64,000 bases of DNA from Gibbula magus (taxonomy: Eukaryota; Mollusca; Gastropoda; Trochida; Trochidae), in the NCBI GenBank assembly GCA_936450465.1, contig OW388296.1, forward strand, positions 44,062,448 to 44,126,447, given 5' to 3'. Each line of letters begins with the position of its first letter. Positions within the stretch are counted from its first letter, which is position 1. Positions 10,434 to 20,092 of the stretch are shown piece by piece. The translations under genes and the position numbers were made by a program. The notes under the pieces were generated by a model, which was not told where the DNA came from, ran no database searches, and saw only the letters and a list, made by a program, of their open reading frames with translations.

Positions 10434-10793
10434 AGGCGGGATAGCGCAGTGGTAAGCACGTTCAAGAAATCCGGAGTTCGAATCCCGCCAGGGGCACGGC
10501 AAATTTGTCTACAGTAGAGAACTGTTCTACACGCAGTAAGGTTTGGGTGCAATGCAACACTGAATTTCAGGGTTCGCTAGTTCCAGCCGTTGCTCGCAGG
10601 TTTCATCGCAATGCATAACCACATGGCGTTGCGGGCTTTCTCCCTGCCGTAAAACTAGCACTATAATTGAAATACTCTTGAAAACGGCGTTAAACCCCCA
10701 ACTCACCTCACCTCCCTGCAATAATACTAGCAGCCACGATCGCGATATAAGTGAAATACTCTTGAAAGCGGCGTTAAACCTCACCTCACCTCA
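10434..10793 (+). mobile_element. SINE-A with a duplicated 3' domain
   Basis: The head (GGCGGGATAGCGCAGTGGTA) and box-B-like GAGTTCGAATCCCGCC are followed by the normal body to a first tail at about 10700-10711. A second copy of the 3' third then begins (CAATAATACTAGCAGCCACG ... GATATAAGTGAAATACTC ... GCGGCGTTAAAC) with its own CACCTCAC tail. AATAATTA before and AATAACTG after are the likely target duplication. Copy 1 of the segmental duplication lacks the insertion at about 2338, so it is post-duplication. The doubled end could be a SINE-into-SINE-tail insertion or an unequal exchange. Confidence 0.85.
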
Positions 10794-11054
10794 CACAATA
10801 ACTGAACTTTGACAAGGAAACATCAGAACGTTTGACCAAGTCACCTTCATTTCATCTCGCAGTTCTAAGACGATCTAGCCTCTTTACATTCTAGAATTGA
10901 ATATTTGTGCTTAACTGGTGCCTACATATTACATTATCATTTGTTGTTTTGCATATCAAATGCTTTTTTGAAATAAAGATGCTTGACAATGGCAGCAAAT
11001 TAACATGCTATGCACTATATGATTATCCTTGCAATTTCATTATTTAACATCCGA

Positions 11055-11158
11055 TGTGAGTTGTGGTTTAACGCCGCTTTCAAGAGTTTTTCACTTATAT
11101 CGCGGCTACTAGTATTATGACAGGGAGAAAGCCCGCAACGCCATGTGGCTATGCATTT
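11055..11158 (-). mobile_element. SINE-A, 3' fragment, reverse orientation
   Basis: The reverse complement reads GCATAGCCACATGGCGTTGC, then ATATAAGTGAAAAACTC, then GCGGCGTTAAACCAC. It marks the exact end of segmental duplication 1 copy 2. Confidence 0.8.
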
Positions 11159-11159
11159 A

Positions 11160-11887
11160 ATACGTACGTGCAGAAAGGCCACATGTATTGATTTAAGTTA
11201 AAATAACTTAACTTGACTTGTACATTAAAACCTAGTCGCCAACTATATGATAATTAGATGTTTTCAGTGAAAATCGGGAAACAACCGATACTTATTAAGA
11301 AACCGAAATAAGAGGTCCCATAACATATATATGTACATGTACAATAATTTTATGACGTGTTAAACATTACCAATCTACATGTACATCTGTGTTTTGTCTG
11401 TAATAAGTAAATTTTCAAAATTTCGTTTGACAAAATGTCCGTTTTTTAATCTTAAATCGCAACATTAAATATAATTTATCATTATTTTTATATCATAATA
11501 TAATTTGCAGCAATAGACAGTACTTCCCGATGAAATAACACCATTTGTAACGTTTGACATTTTGTGACGTAAGCAACATACTCAGTGCCTCTTTAATCAC
11601 AACGCAAACAAGATAAGAATCTAAAGTTTAATATGTAAAACTATATAACTTTTTATGTTTACTGTGTCTAACGTGTGTTTTCTTTCAGATATCAAAGAAA
11701 GGTTATCTGTATTAATATTTCGTGTCAGAGCATGGTAGATCAGTCATGTTGTTATGTTGACTAAATGTGTTCTGACAGTTAAATATTTTATATCAGAGCA
11801 TGGTAGATCAATCATGTTGGTATGATGACTAGCTGTGTTCAGTGAAGTTAAAGTGTCAGCCTATTGTCAATTGAGCAGGCCGACTGA
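11160..11887. other. Non-coding; old dispersed repeat and a 75-bp tandem pair
   Basis: About 11210-11600 resembles parts of 17990-18190, 33440-33790 and 57480-57830 (shared order: short GTACA-rich start, TGTCTGTAAT/TTAA region, CAACAGTCAGTAT-like and AATAACACCATTT, then a TCTTTAA end), so it is an old dispersed repeat. At 11712-11858 two units of about 75 bp repeat TCAGAGCATGGTAGATCA and TGTTCT/CAG. No gene is visible. Confidence 0.45.
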
Positions 11888-12413
11888 CAAATTCTAACTG
11901 ATCAGTTTGATCAAAAATGGAGAGAAAACATTGAATGCAGCTTTAAGGGCATCCTTTATAAACATGTTAAAAGATCACTTCAATTTGAACGATATCTATT
12001 ATTACCGAAAGGGATCTCTATCCCATTTTTGGGATTCCGTACTTTAAACCATAACCTACCCATAGAGACTGGCTGATGGCAGGGAATTATCAGGGAGGAA
12101 CGTTTATGTAAATTATGCTACAAAAATGTAATAGGAGATGAGTTCCATTATATGTTTAGATGTGAATCTCTTCTCCCAGCCAGGATTTTATATATCCCAA
12201 GCTCATTTCACCTGTATCCTAATGTATATAACCTGTACAATTCTCACACCTAAATGTGCAAAAGAATTGAAAAGAATGTCCAAATTTATAACTATCTTAC
12301 AAAGTTTGTTAAGGAATAGTTAAGGCGCATGCAACAATGTATAGTATGTTATGTTTATTTTTCTGCTCTTGTACCACCGTTGGTTTTTTTTTTAGTGAAA
12401 TAAATATTGATTG
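11888..12413 (+). pseudogene. LINE (non-LTR retrotransposon) 3' end, ORF2 C-terminus remnant
   Basis: An open reading phase beginning near 11888 reads like the C-terminal end of a non-LTR retrotransposon polyprotein. The block FRTLNHNLPIETG (12035-12073) is followed by a zinc-knuckle with C at 12107, C at 12116, H at 12146 and C at 12161 (C-x2-C-x9-H-x4-C, containing GDEFHYMFRC). This knuckle after reverse transcriptase is characteristic of many LINE clades. Damage: an in-frame stop TGA at 12074-12076 and a frameshift before CAKELKRMSKF, which ends at TAA 12321. The 3' untranslated part ends near the short TTGATTGATTG repeat at about 12407-12417. The element is strongly 5' truncated, with no reverse transcriptase core present. 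The clade (CR1/L2-like or L1-like) cannot be assigned by eye. Confidence 0.8.
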
Positions 12414-12417
12414 ATTG

Positions 12418-13723
12418 TGGAATGTTGGATAAAGAAGAATACACAGCAATACTGGGAGTGGATTACATCAAATGATCCACTCATGACACCATAATGACGA
12501 GAAAATATCTCATTTGTCAAGACAGGTAGTAACAGGAGCCAAACCCACATGCATATTTTCAGACATATACATGGACATAACTCGTCATTTATGTTTGTAT
12601 ACAAGTATATTTCTTGCAATGAATCCTCAGATTGTATGACTCATTGATAGTGTATTGGTTTGGACTTACTTTCAACGGCTTATATATATTCCGTATTAGA
12701 GAATAATAGCAGATCGATCATACTATCATTACCACTTAATGTATGAATCACTTATATCACATGTGTCAAACACAACCATAGGTCAATCCAGGTTCTTTTC
12801 ACGTGGAGGCGAATTTTACCTGGTATTTAGAGTTCCGTTCCTGTTATGGCAAACACGAAGATGTATGACGCTGTGATGTAAATGAAGTTATAAAGAAGGC
12901 TGATACTACTGCTAAAGTGCAAGCCAAAATAAAGTACAAGTACTCATCTGAGTTGATTTTATCATATGTATGATTTTCAATTGCAAAATTCTCAAATTGT
13001 CGATGTCATAATCTAAAACTGAAGGCACAGGTGTTTAGTCAGCAGTCAAAGAATACTTTACAAGAAATTACATTTTAAATTTTAAATTCCTTCAAACATT
13101 ATTGTTGATGATATACAACTGGTCATAAGTATAAAGACTGAGAGAAGAAGCTATCCATCAGCGCTGTGAGTGATGAAAACTTTGCTACGGCATAACAAAA
13201 CCTTGATGATCGGTCAAAGGATAGTATGTGTTCCATTCTTAATGTTTATCAAAATAAATGTTATTATATACTACTTTTAACCACATGTACACTGGAATAT
13301 ATTCAGTCAGAACCCTCTCTTTACTCCCCTGAGTCTACATTCAGATTTTCTGATTTGGGCATGGATAAGTAAGTATGTCAATGATAAGTATGTGGAGTGA
13401 GAAAAGAATTACTTCTATTTCTCCATTGTCACAGTAGACATCCAATGCCAAGTCCTTGGTAACTTAATCATAGGCTAATATATCCTTTTCTGTTTGTCAT
13501 GTCACGTGTTTGATGGATATTAAGATTAATACCACCATCTGACATCCTGTGATTATTATCCTTGTATTATGTTTACTCTTTTTCATTTCATTTTCAAAGA
13601 ATGTCACAGACATATTCAAAATATATCAGTCTAAAATTGATTAGATAGTTTGATTAGATACTCGTCATTACAGCTGCACCCCGAAAGCTTGTTCATCTAA
13701 TTGTATAGCTAAGTGCAAATCTA
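12418..13723. other. Non-coding; contains dispersed repeat pieces
   Basis: About 12950-13070 matches the terminal repeat family at 40723-40880 and, inverted, 53945-54080 (GATTTTATCATATGTATGAT ... GTCAGCAGTC). About 13570-13720 matches 40535-40650 (ATATATCA-TCTAAA-TT-TTGATTAGAT ... AACAGCTGCACCC). No coding feature. Confidence 0.5.
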
Positions 13724-13971
13724 CTTTTCAAAAAAGAAACTTGACATAGGTGTAAAACGACTTTCCTCAAAATATCTGAAAGCATGATATAAAAATGACC
13801 TTGAATTAAACAAACAGAAGGTTGATTTTCCCACATTCACAGAAACAACTCAAAACTGCACGGCCGTAGCGTTTGGAGAACAATTTTACCAATTCACCAA
13901 AATGCAACGGGCTGTTAAAACGTTCATCACACGATCCTTCAATTATGCATACAGGAACCCTTGCTCAAGGG

Positions 13972-13979
13972 GTATAAAA
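13972..13979 (+). promoter_or_regulatory. TATA-like box upstream of the Tc1 transposase remnant
   Basis: GTATAAAAGG lies about 70 bp upstream of where transposase homology starts, inside the element's own 5' region. It is plausibly the original transposase promoter; there is no evidence that it is active. Confidence 0.35.
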
Positions 13980-14042
13980 GGCCATATCAACGGGTGTGCA
14001 CACAGACAGTAAAACGTCAGTAGACCCAATTTCAAACTGTCA

Positions 14043-14343
14043 AGGCTGAATAGAGCTCAACGTAACAACGTCATTGTCAGATTGCAAGGTGGAGCAACTC
14101 AGCAAGATGTGGCCAGGCATTTTAGCGTAACGCGACAGACATTCCCTACATGTTGGACCCGGTACAATCATGCCAACAGTGTTGTCGACAGACCAAGGTA
14201 AAGGAGACCAAGGGTGACAACTTAGCTCAAGATCGATACATCAGACTGCGTCGCATTCGAGACCGCACTGCTACTACAGCGTCTACAAGTACACAGATCC
14301 CTGGGCTACACAGAATTTCAGTTCAAAAGTACGTAAGAAATTG
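14043..14343 (+). pseudogene. Tc1-like transposase, N-terminal DNA-binding remnant
   Basis: Translation from 14043 gives the Tc1 paired-like helix-turn-helix region: RLNRAQRNNVIVRLQGGATQ, then QDVARHFSVTRQT. A linker with VVDRPR and RRPRVTT (the GRPR-type basic motif) leads to AQDRYIRLRRIRDRTAT in the next phase. A stop TAA lies at 14199-14201, and one frameshift occurs near 14221. The remnant ends near 14341, before any DDE motif. The same protein block occurs on the minus strand at 42669-43421, but the two transposons have different termini. Confidence 0.85.
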
Positions 14344-14557
14344 AAGGAGCCTGGCTGACATTTCCTCTACCTCTCTGAAGCTAACTCTATAGTGTTTGTG
14401 TATCTGGCTGATGACATGATTAATGTTTCCAGCATCGCGTGCTTTGATCCTCAAACGGTGTTTGAATGGTGATGTCTGTATCCTATCTCCAAAAAAATGC
14501 TTTTATATCAAATTATTAAATTTTGAGAGAGTGTCAAGTTTCCTTTTTTGAAGAGTA

Positions 14558-14955
14558 TATAATGTGATTTGAATTTGTTTGGACGTCAATGTTATTATCT
14601 CTATTGCTATGATAAAACTCATTATATGTCAATGTTTATAATTAACATTCTCAAACTCATCAGGTGATACTCGCATCAGTAACTTTCGAACCTTAGGAAT
14701 TTCTGTTTTGAGGAATTGAGAAACATTCCACCAAGCTAATTGAATAAGAATGCACAGAATGTATTACTAATGAATGACCCAGTTGATTACTTATTGGAGA
14801 TTGTAGAGAAATAAAATGTCGAGCTTATGAAATGTTGACAGATGGTCACTTCAATGGCACATCCATCATGGGTGAAAGGAGGAATAATTTGAAAAATGTC
14901 ATTTACCCAAGGTGACACCATAAACTTCTTAATACATATATGGGTATGGGTCGAT
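14558..14955. other. Non-coding, AT-rich
   Basis: No supported feature. Confidence 0.5.
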
Positions 14956-15258
14956 TAGCGCGTTCGGCTTCTGATCAAGAGGTCCGGGGTTCGAATCTAG
15001 GGGCACTGCAACTTTGGCTGCAGTAGATAATTGTTCTACACGCAGTGAGGTTTGGACGCAATGCTACACTGAATTTCAGCGTAGTACCACCCATGGTCCG
15101 CTACTTCCAGTCTTTGTTCGCAGGTTTCACCGCAGTGCATAGCCACATGGCGTTGCGGGCTTTCTCCCTGCCATAATACTAACAGCCGCGATATAAGTGA
15201 AATACTCTTGAAAGCGGCGTTAAGCCCAAACTCACCTCACCTCACCTCACCTCACCTC
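14956..15258 (+). mobile_element. SINE-A, nearly full length
   Basis: The first few bases of the head are lost. From GATTAGCGCGTTCGGCTT it follows the consensus, with box-B-like GGGGTTCGAATC, the complete middle and 3' domain, and a tail of about six CTCACC-type units. GTATRGGTC flanks both sides (about 14946-14954 and 15259-15267), the likely target duplication. Confidence 0.88.
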
Positions 15259-15571
15259 GTATAGGTCAATGAACCCCCCTTCAAACTCTGAGTTTATCCA
15301 GCAATGAAGTGAGGAACCCACCTTTGCGGCGAGTTGCGCCCATTGTTCCTGAACTTCATTGATAACAATCAAGTGAGCTATGCATTTAACCACGTGTAAA
15401 ATACTACTTTAATGCAAAACACTACTTCGCAATGAATACTTACCAAAGTCTTCCTGTCTTTGCAAAAGTTAAACAAAAACAAAACCTGATATGATTATGT
15501 CAAACATAAAAAGTTGAATGAACGATAACTTGTGTTGTATGATAAGCACTTCGTGTCAGGTTCAGCTTTAG

Positions 15572-16049
15572 AGGCGCTGTAGTACGTTCTGCTTACTGAA
15601 ATAAAGTGATGTCACGAAAATGTAAATAAGTGTTTACAATGGCTAAATCATACTCCCAATCAATAAAGAGAGATCACCAATGAATATACATCGTTCGATT
15701 CGAGTCCATTATCCTCCGACTGGCCATTGTAATGTGATCTGATTGATGTAGAGATACATAAACACTCGGGATAAAATTACATATACATGTAAACGTATTG
15801 AAACAAAAGTATGGCACCATGATGGAATGGTCATTTATATTGCTGTCTGAACTCTCAAATTCGCATCAGACCTACAAATCTTCCTCTAACACGGGAGAGT
15901 TCCACACCATTTTCTTCCAGTATGGATATTAACCATTTTCGATGAGGCAGATCGTGTAAGGAGATGCTTTACCTACTAACTTAACAATATATTAATGATC
16001 AATGAAAATATGAGGAAACAAAATTTGCAGAAAACGTGGTACAGCGCCT
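15572..16049 (-). mobile_element. TTAA-1 miniature element, inverted
   Basis: Left end AGGCGCTGTAGTACGTTCT and right end ACGTGGTACAGCGCCT, flanked by decayed TTAA sites (TTAG and TTTA). The left terminus continues with TGCTTACTGAAATAAAGTGAT, the reverse complement of the right-hand subterminal region of 1371-1868, so this copy is inverted. The interior conserves the CAGACCTACAAATCTTC-like and GACTGGCCATTGTAATGTGA-like parts. Confidence 0.7.
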
Positions 16050-17099
16050 TTTATACAGATGCCAGGGCATGTGATACATGTTCAATACAGCTGAGTGTAC
16101 TTAGGAACCGTTAATGATTGACGAAATTGCCTATCTACATTCATTATGAAATTGTAAACCCGTCTGCAAGAGGAGTATGCTTAATGAGAAAGTTGATATT
16201 GACAACCCAAGTCAACATGTACATTTCCATTAAAACTGTCAACATCAATAAGAATGCTGAGTGGTTTTCATTTAATTTGTTCTGGCTTTCCAAGTTTAAA
16301 TATATACACATGTAAATTAATTAAACGGCATTCAAAAACTGCATAGTAAGTTTGTACCTTTTTAAATATGTTGATGTTTTAATGTTGACACATTTTAAAT
16401 GGAATATCTCTTAACGAATGTTTAATTTCAAAGTTCAAAAGGATTCCACATGTAAAACATTTCCTTCATTCACCAGGTGAACCCTATAAGAAAAAAATAG
16501 CTGGTAATCTCAAGGTTTGTCCAGGATGTGCTGTTGGACAAAAAGGTCTTTAAAGTCATTTTAAAAGTACAGAGATTTTCAACGTAGTTCATACCAACAG
16601 ACAATTCATTCTAATGTTGCAGCATTGAAACAATTAAAACCATTTAAGGTTGGCTTTCGTCACGCAGAGGTGACAACATTCTTCAGATCGAACTTTTCGT
16701 GTCGGTTGATAGGGGGATCATCAAAAGTAAATGTAAATCAAGGAAAATGTATGTGTAAATAAAGCATTTTCCAGACTTATGTATGAGTCAATAATTTTTT
16801 TATGAAATGTGTGTACATATAAATGAATGCGTAACTTGATATCAAGAAACTGTTATGTTTTGTGTCATGTCCGAAAGACTATACTTTAATCCCCTATTGT
16901 TCATGAATTATCCCGCCTCAGTGAGTTTGAATGGGGATTGTGACAGGTAGACGGGAGCGTAATTGTGATATTGGTGAGTTAGGGACAACATCTTGTACTG
17001 AATTCTGGCAGTTATGCAAAGTAATGGTAGATCTACAATTTTAAGAACAAAAATAATAGAAAAAGCAGAACTAGATGTAAAAATTAAATATTCGTTTCA
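16050..17099. other. Non-coding, AT-rich
   Basis: No supported gene or repeat. Small open frames, such as one near 16118, have no recognisable domain and no codon-level support. Confidence 0.5.
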
Positions 17100-17465
17100 G
17101 TGCACAACGGGAAGATCAATATTAAAACGTTACGCAGACTGCAGTGTGAATATACATTTACGTAGTGACAGTCATAAACAGTTGATATTTAAAATAACCT
17201 CCGACCATTCCGATTTTATTCTGATTATACCGTTTGTTCTGCCTTTATCCAATTTCGGATCAGTCAAAAGGATTACATAACACTAAAAGAATGCTTTGCA
17301 AGCTCTCCGAAAACATAAAGTTGTTATTCGGAAGAGTTTCATTTTATTGCCCCTAGAGCAATTCGATAACCGATAGGGCTTGGGTAGAGGCTTTCATTTT
17401 TCATTGGATTAAGTTCCTTGATTAAAAAATTCTAGAATAATGTCTCGTTATTCTGGTAGTATGTA
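17100..17465 (+). repeat. Dispersed duplicate block (partner 4268-4640)
   Basis: Same-orientation copy of 4268-4640, about 12.8 kb away. Start and end coincide to within tens of bases. No terminal inverted repeat or target duplication is evident by eye, so the mobile origin is undecided. Confidence 0.75.
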
Positions 17466-18370
17466 GTTGAAAGAAAAACAGGAATGGCTTGAGTGATGAA
17501 ACACTGTCTTCTGTTATACGAGTGGCCTTGTGATACATCTTTGACCAATATATGCCTGTATGACCAAGCCTCAAAAGAGTAGGAATGATTTCATTTTTTA
17601 TTTCGTAGTCGTATTTTGGTGTGTTTTACCAATCTCAAGGCACCAGCTTTTCATCTATTCGTGTCAATTTTGATTTGTATTTTCTTTGAGATGATATTGT
17701 GCAATGTTTAATTTTTAGCCAGATCTAAATGTTCAGGAACCAAGACACTGTCACAGCTTATATAGCTTTCATTCAACATCAGTTAGTTAACCTCCGCGCA
17801 TCTGCAGAGGTGTGTGGGCAGAGACGTCTTTAAAGTTGCATCAATTGTGTTTCCTATTTTTCTATTTGGCTTTAATACGTGCAAAAATATCAAATGTTGT
17901 AATTTCACTCAACTTACATATTCATCCCCAGTCGCGAAATAAATCATAATTACAAGTTTCCAGTGATTATCTAGCAACAGCATTATACATGCGCAGAAAC
18001 AGAAACTGTACGTCACATTTACACGTACAATAGTTATATGACTTATCAAACATTATCAACCCACATTTGTCATTTTTTTCTGTTGTAAATAAGTTTCAAA
18101 AATAACCTTTGATTAGTTGGCGAGCTTCAATCGCGGTGCATTGTTCGGTTTTCGATCCGAAATCACTACTTTTATCTTTATATCGTCCTTATACTGAGTC
18201 GCCTACCATCAAACTAGTAATTTCAATTCGTACTTCTCGATAAGAAAACACTATTTAATATCAATACATGAATACGTTACGCATCCAACCTTGATTCACC
18301 CCTTTGATATTTTCCAATATAGACGCTGTATATACAACATGCATATTGATAACATTTGTCAAAATAAAGA
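17466..18370. other. Non-coding; old dispersed repeat at about 17990-18190
   Basis: The stretch from TTATACATGCGCAGAAAC to GTTTTCGATCCGAAATC resembles 33475-33660 and 57480-57720 (CATGCaCAGAAAC, then CATTATCAA.C, TGTCTGTTAAT-like and GTTGG/TTGGCG). No gene. Confidence 0.45.
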
Positions 18371-18662
18371 GGGGGCGGGATAGCGCAATGGTTAGCGCGT
18401 TCGGCTTCGGATCAAGAGCTCTTAGAGGTCCCGGGTTCGAATCCCGCCAGCGGCACGGCAACTTTGTCTGCAGTAGAGAACTGTGCACGCAGTAAGGTTT
18501 GGGTGCAATGCTAATTTTGTATTTCAGTGCTGTACCACCCATGGTTCGCTAGTTCCAGCCGATGCTCGCAGGTTTCACCGCAATGCATAACCACATGGCG
18601 TTGCGGGCCATTATACTAGCAGCCGTGATATAAGTGAAATACTCTTGAAAGCGGCGTTAACC
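18371..18662 (+). mobile_element. SINE-A, full head, short tail
   Basis: The head GGGGGCGGGATAGCGCAATGG and box-B-like GGGTTCGAATCCCGCC are intact apart from an 8-bp insertion (AGCTCTTA) in the loop between the boxes. The body is complete. The 3' domain ends at GCGGCGTTAA without the repetitive CTCACC tail. Confidence 0.88.
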
Positions 18663-18764
18663 TTGCATCTTAAGAGTAAAGACGACTGACTCAAAACATC
18701 AGCTTGATAAGGCCAATTGACTGAAATCGTTTGTTGATTCCACTAATATCCAGCTAAAACAGTA

Positions 18765-20090
18765 GGGGAGAGCGGGGATGGTTCGGACAGCGCTATGGTT
18801 CGGACACCCCCGCTAACTCCCAAAACGAAAATGTTACAGATGTTTTCATTGGTTGAGGAAACTCGCACCACGTCAACAAGCATGCCATATTCGCGAAAAG
18901 TTGGGCAAACGGGAAATTTGATCAGCAAAGACGATTTTCGTTTTTTACTAAATCCCATGTTACTTTTGACTATCAGAACTTAATCGCTCACTGCCAGGGC
19001 ATTGTGTGTTTTTTTTAGGAATAGAATGCTGCCTGGTAGTGATAAGCAAAACTCATGTGTGGACAGTTTCATTCTCGTATAATCTCTCCTGTCTGGTTGT
19101 CAATTTATATTTATCTGAAAAAAGTTACAGTGGAGAAGCTTCGTCCAATTGGACGAACCTACCCCATACATGTCCCTTATTACGTGTGCGATTGTTTTAA
19201 ACTTTCACAGACATGGAAATCAATCAAACGCCTTTGCTTTTGACATTTTAAATTTTGTTCAATGCATATTAACTATCTGCTTCGGTATTACACTGTATAT
19301 GCCTATTTGTTGACAACTAGTTACTTATTTTCAAAAGTCCAATGTGTAGGTCTATATTGCAGTTTCCTCAATGTTACTTTGTTGACATACTTGTAAGTTA
19401 GAAGCCAATAGACTTCAAACTCATGTTTGGTCAAAGACGCATAACTGACAGACACGTACATTTTTTGACACCTTCATAAACATTTCTACGATAAACGAGT
19501 CACGGACGTATGATTGATTAAGATTGTTTTCAGCAACCATGCATTCTTTTGAATGTCACTAATAAAATATAGAAATATTTTGCAGGATTTTATTGAATTT
19601 CCAGAACTTGTATTCGTTGTAGATTTTTTATAAGAGATGTATAGGATTATTTAGTGCTGAAAAAATAAAATATCCCGGATTTCGTTTTTGATTACTTATC
19701 TTAATGTTATGTCATGTAAGTTGTGGTTAAAGAATAGCAGAAAACTGCAGTAGTGTATAGTTATACTTGTGTTGGTTCATATTAATTTCATTTTCATGTT
19801 TACTTCATAGCAATGAACTGATTTTTCAGCAAAAGCAGTATGTGTCCTGATGTACCCCACCTCTTGTCCGAGGTATCCCTACCTGTGGGGTAACTTCGGA
19901 CAATGTGGACATCTTTCAAAATCTGATACACTTATTTTACTAGGAGAGGTAGCACTCTCATTCAAGGCATATACATAGATAATATATTAAGCTTTATTGA
20001 GGCATGTATCACGTACGGCTTTCATATCTTTGTATTTAATAGTCCGGAAAGATTTGTCTGAAAATCGTCCGAACTATCCCCGCTCTCCCC
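18765..20090. mobile_element. 1.33-kb TIR element, GGGGAGAGCGGGG termini, copy-A specific
   Basis: The left terminus GGGGAGAGCGGGGATGGTTC and the right terminus, its inverse with one mismatch over about 24 bp (the left arm continues into CGGAC; right arm 20067-20090), are each bordered by TA, consistent with a Tc1/mariner- or pogo-type target duplication. A second GGTTCGGAC occurs just inside the left arm, and an inverted relative (ACTTCGGACAATGTGGAC) lies near 19890, so subterminal repeats may exist. Open frames inside (18795-18983, 19006-19200) show no recognisable transposase domain, and I treat the element as non-autonomous. Copy B lacks it. Confidence 0.75.
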
Positions 20091-20092
20091 TA

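Larger units (their letters stand above)
7645..11055 (+). repeat. Segmental duplication 1, copy 2 (partner 45-2645)
   Basis: Collinear with 45-2645. It is longer because of three later insertions (7685-7996, 8862-9305 and 10434-10793) and shorter by the block of about 250 bp seen only in copy 1. Similarity stops at 11055, where a reverse-oriented SINE-A fragment begins, so a SINE lies at the duplication edge. SINE sequence also abuts the start of copy 1. Confidence 0.85.
13724..14555 (+). mobile_element. Tc1-like transposon, internally deleted (832 bp)
   Basis: The terminal inverted repeats are CTTTTCAAAAAAGAAACTTG at 13724 onward and its near-perfect inverse at 14532-14555, differing by one substitution and one single-base indel over about 24 bp. 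TA dinucleotides lie immediately outside at 13722-13723 and 14556-14557, the target duplication of the Tc1/mariner superfamily. Further imperfect complementarity (GAAAGCATGATATAAAA against TTTTATATCA) continues inward. It contains a TATA-like box and the N-terminal part of a transposase, and lacks the catalytic domain. At 832 bp it is about half the length of a usual full Tc1 element. Confidence 0.88.
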
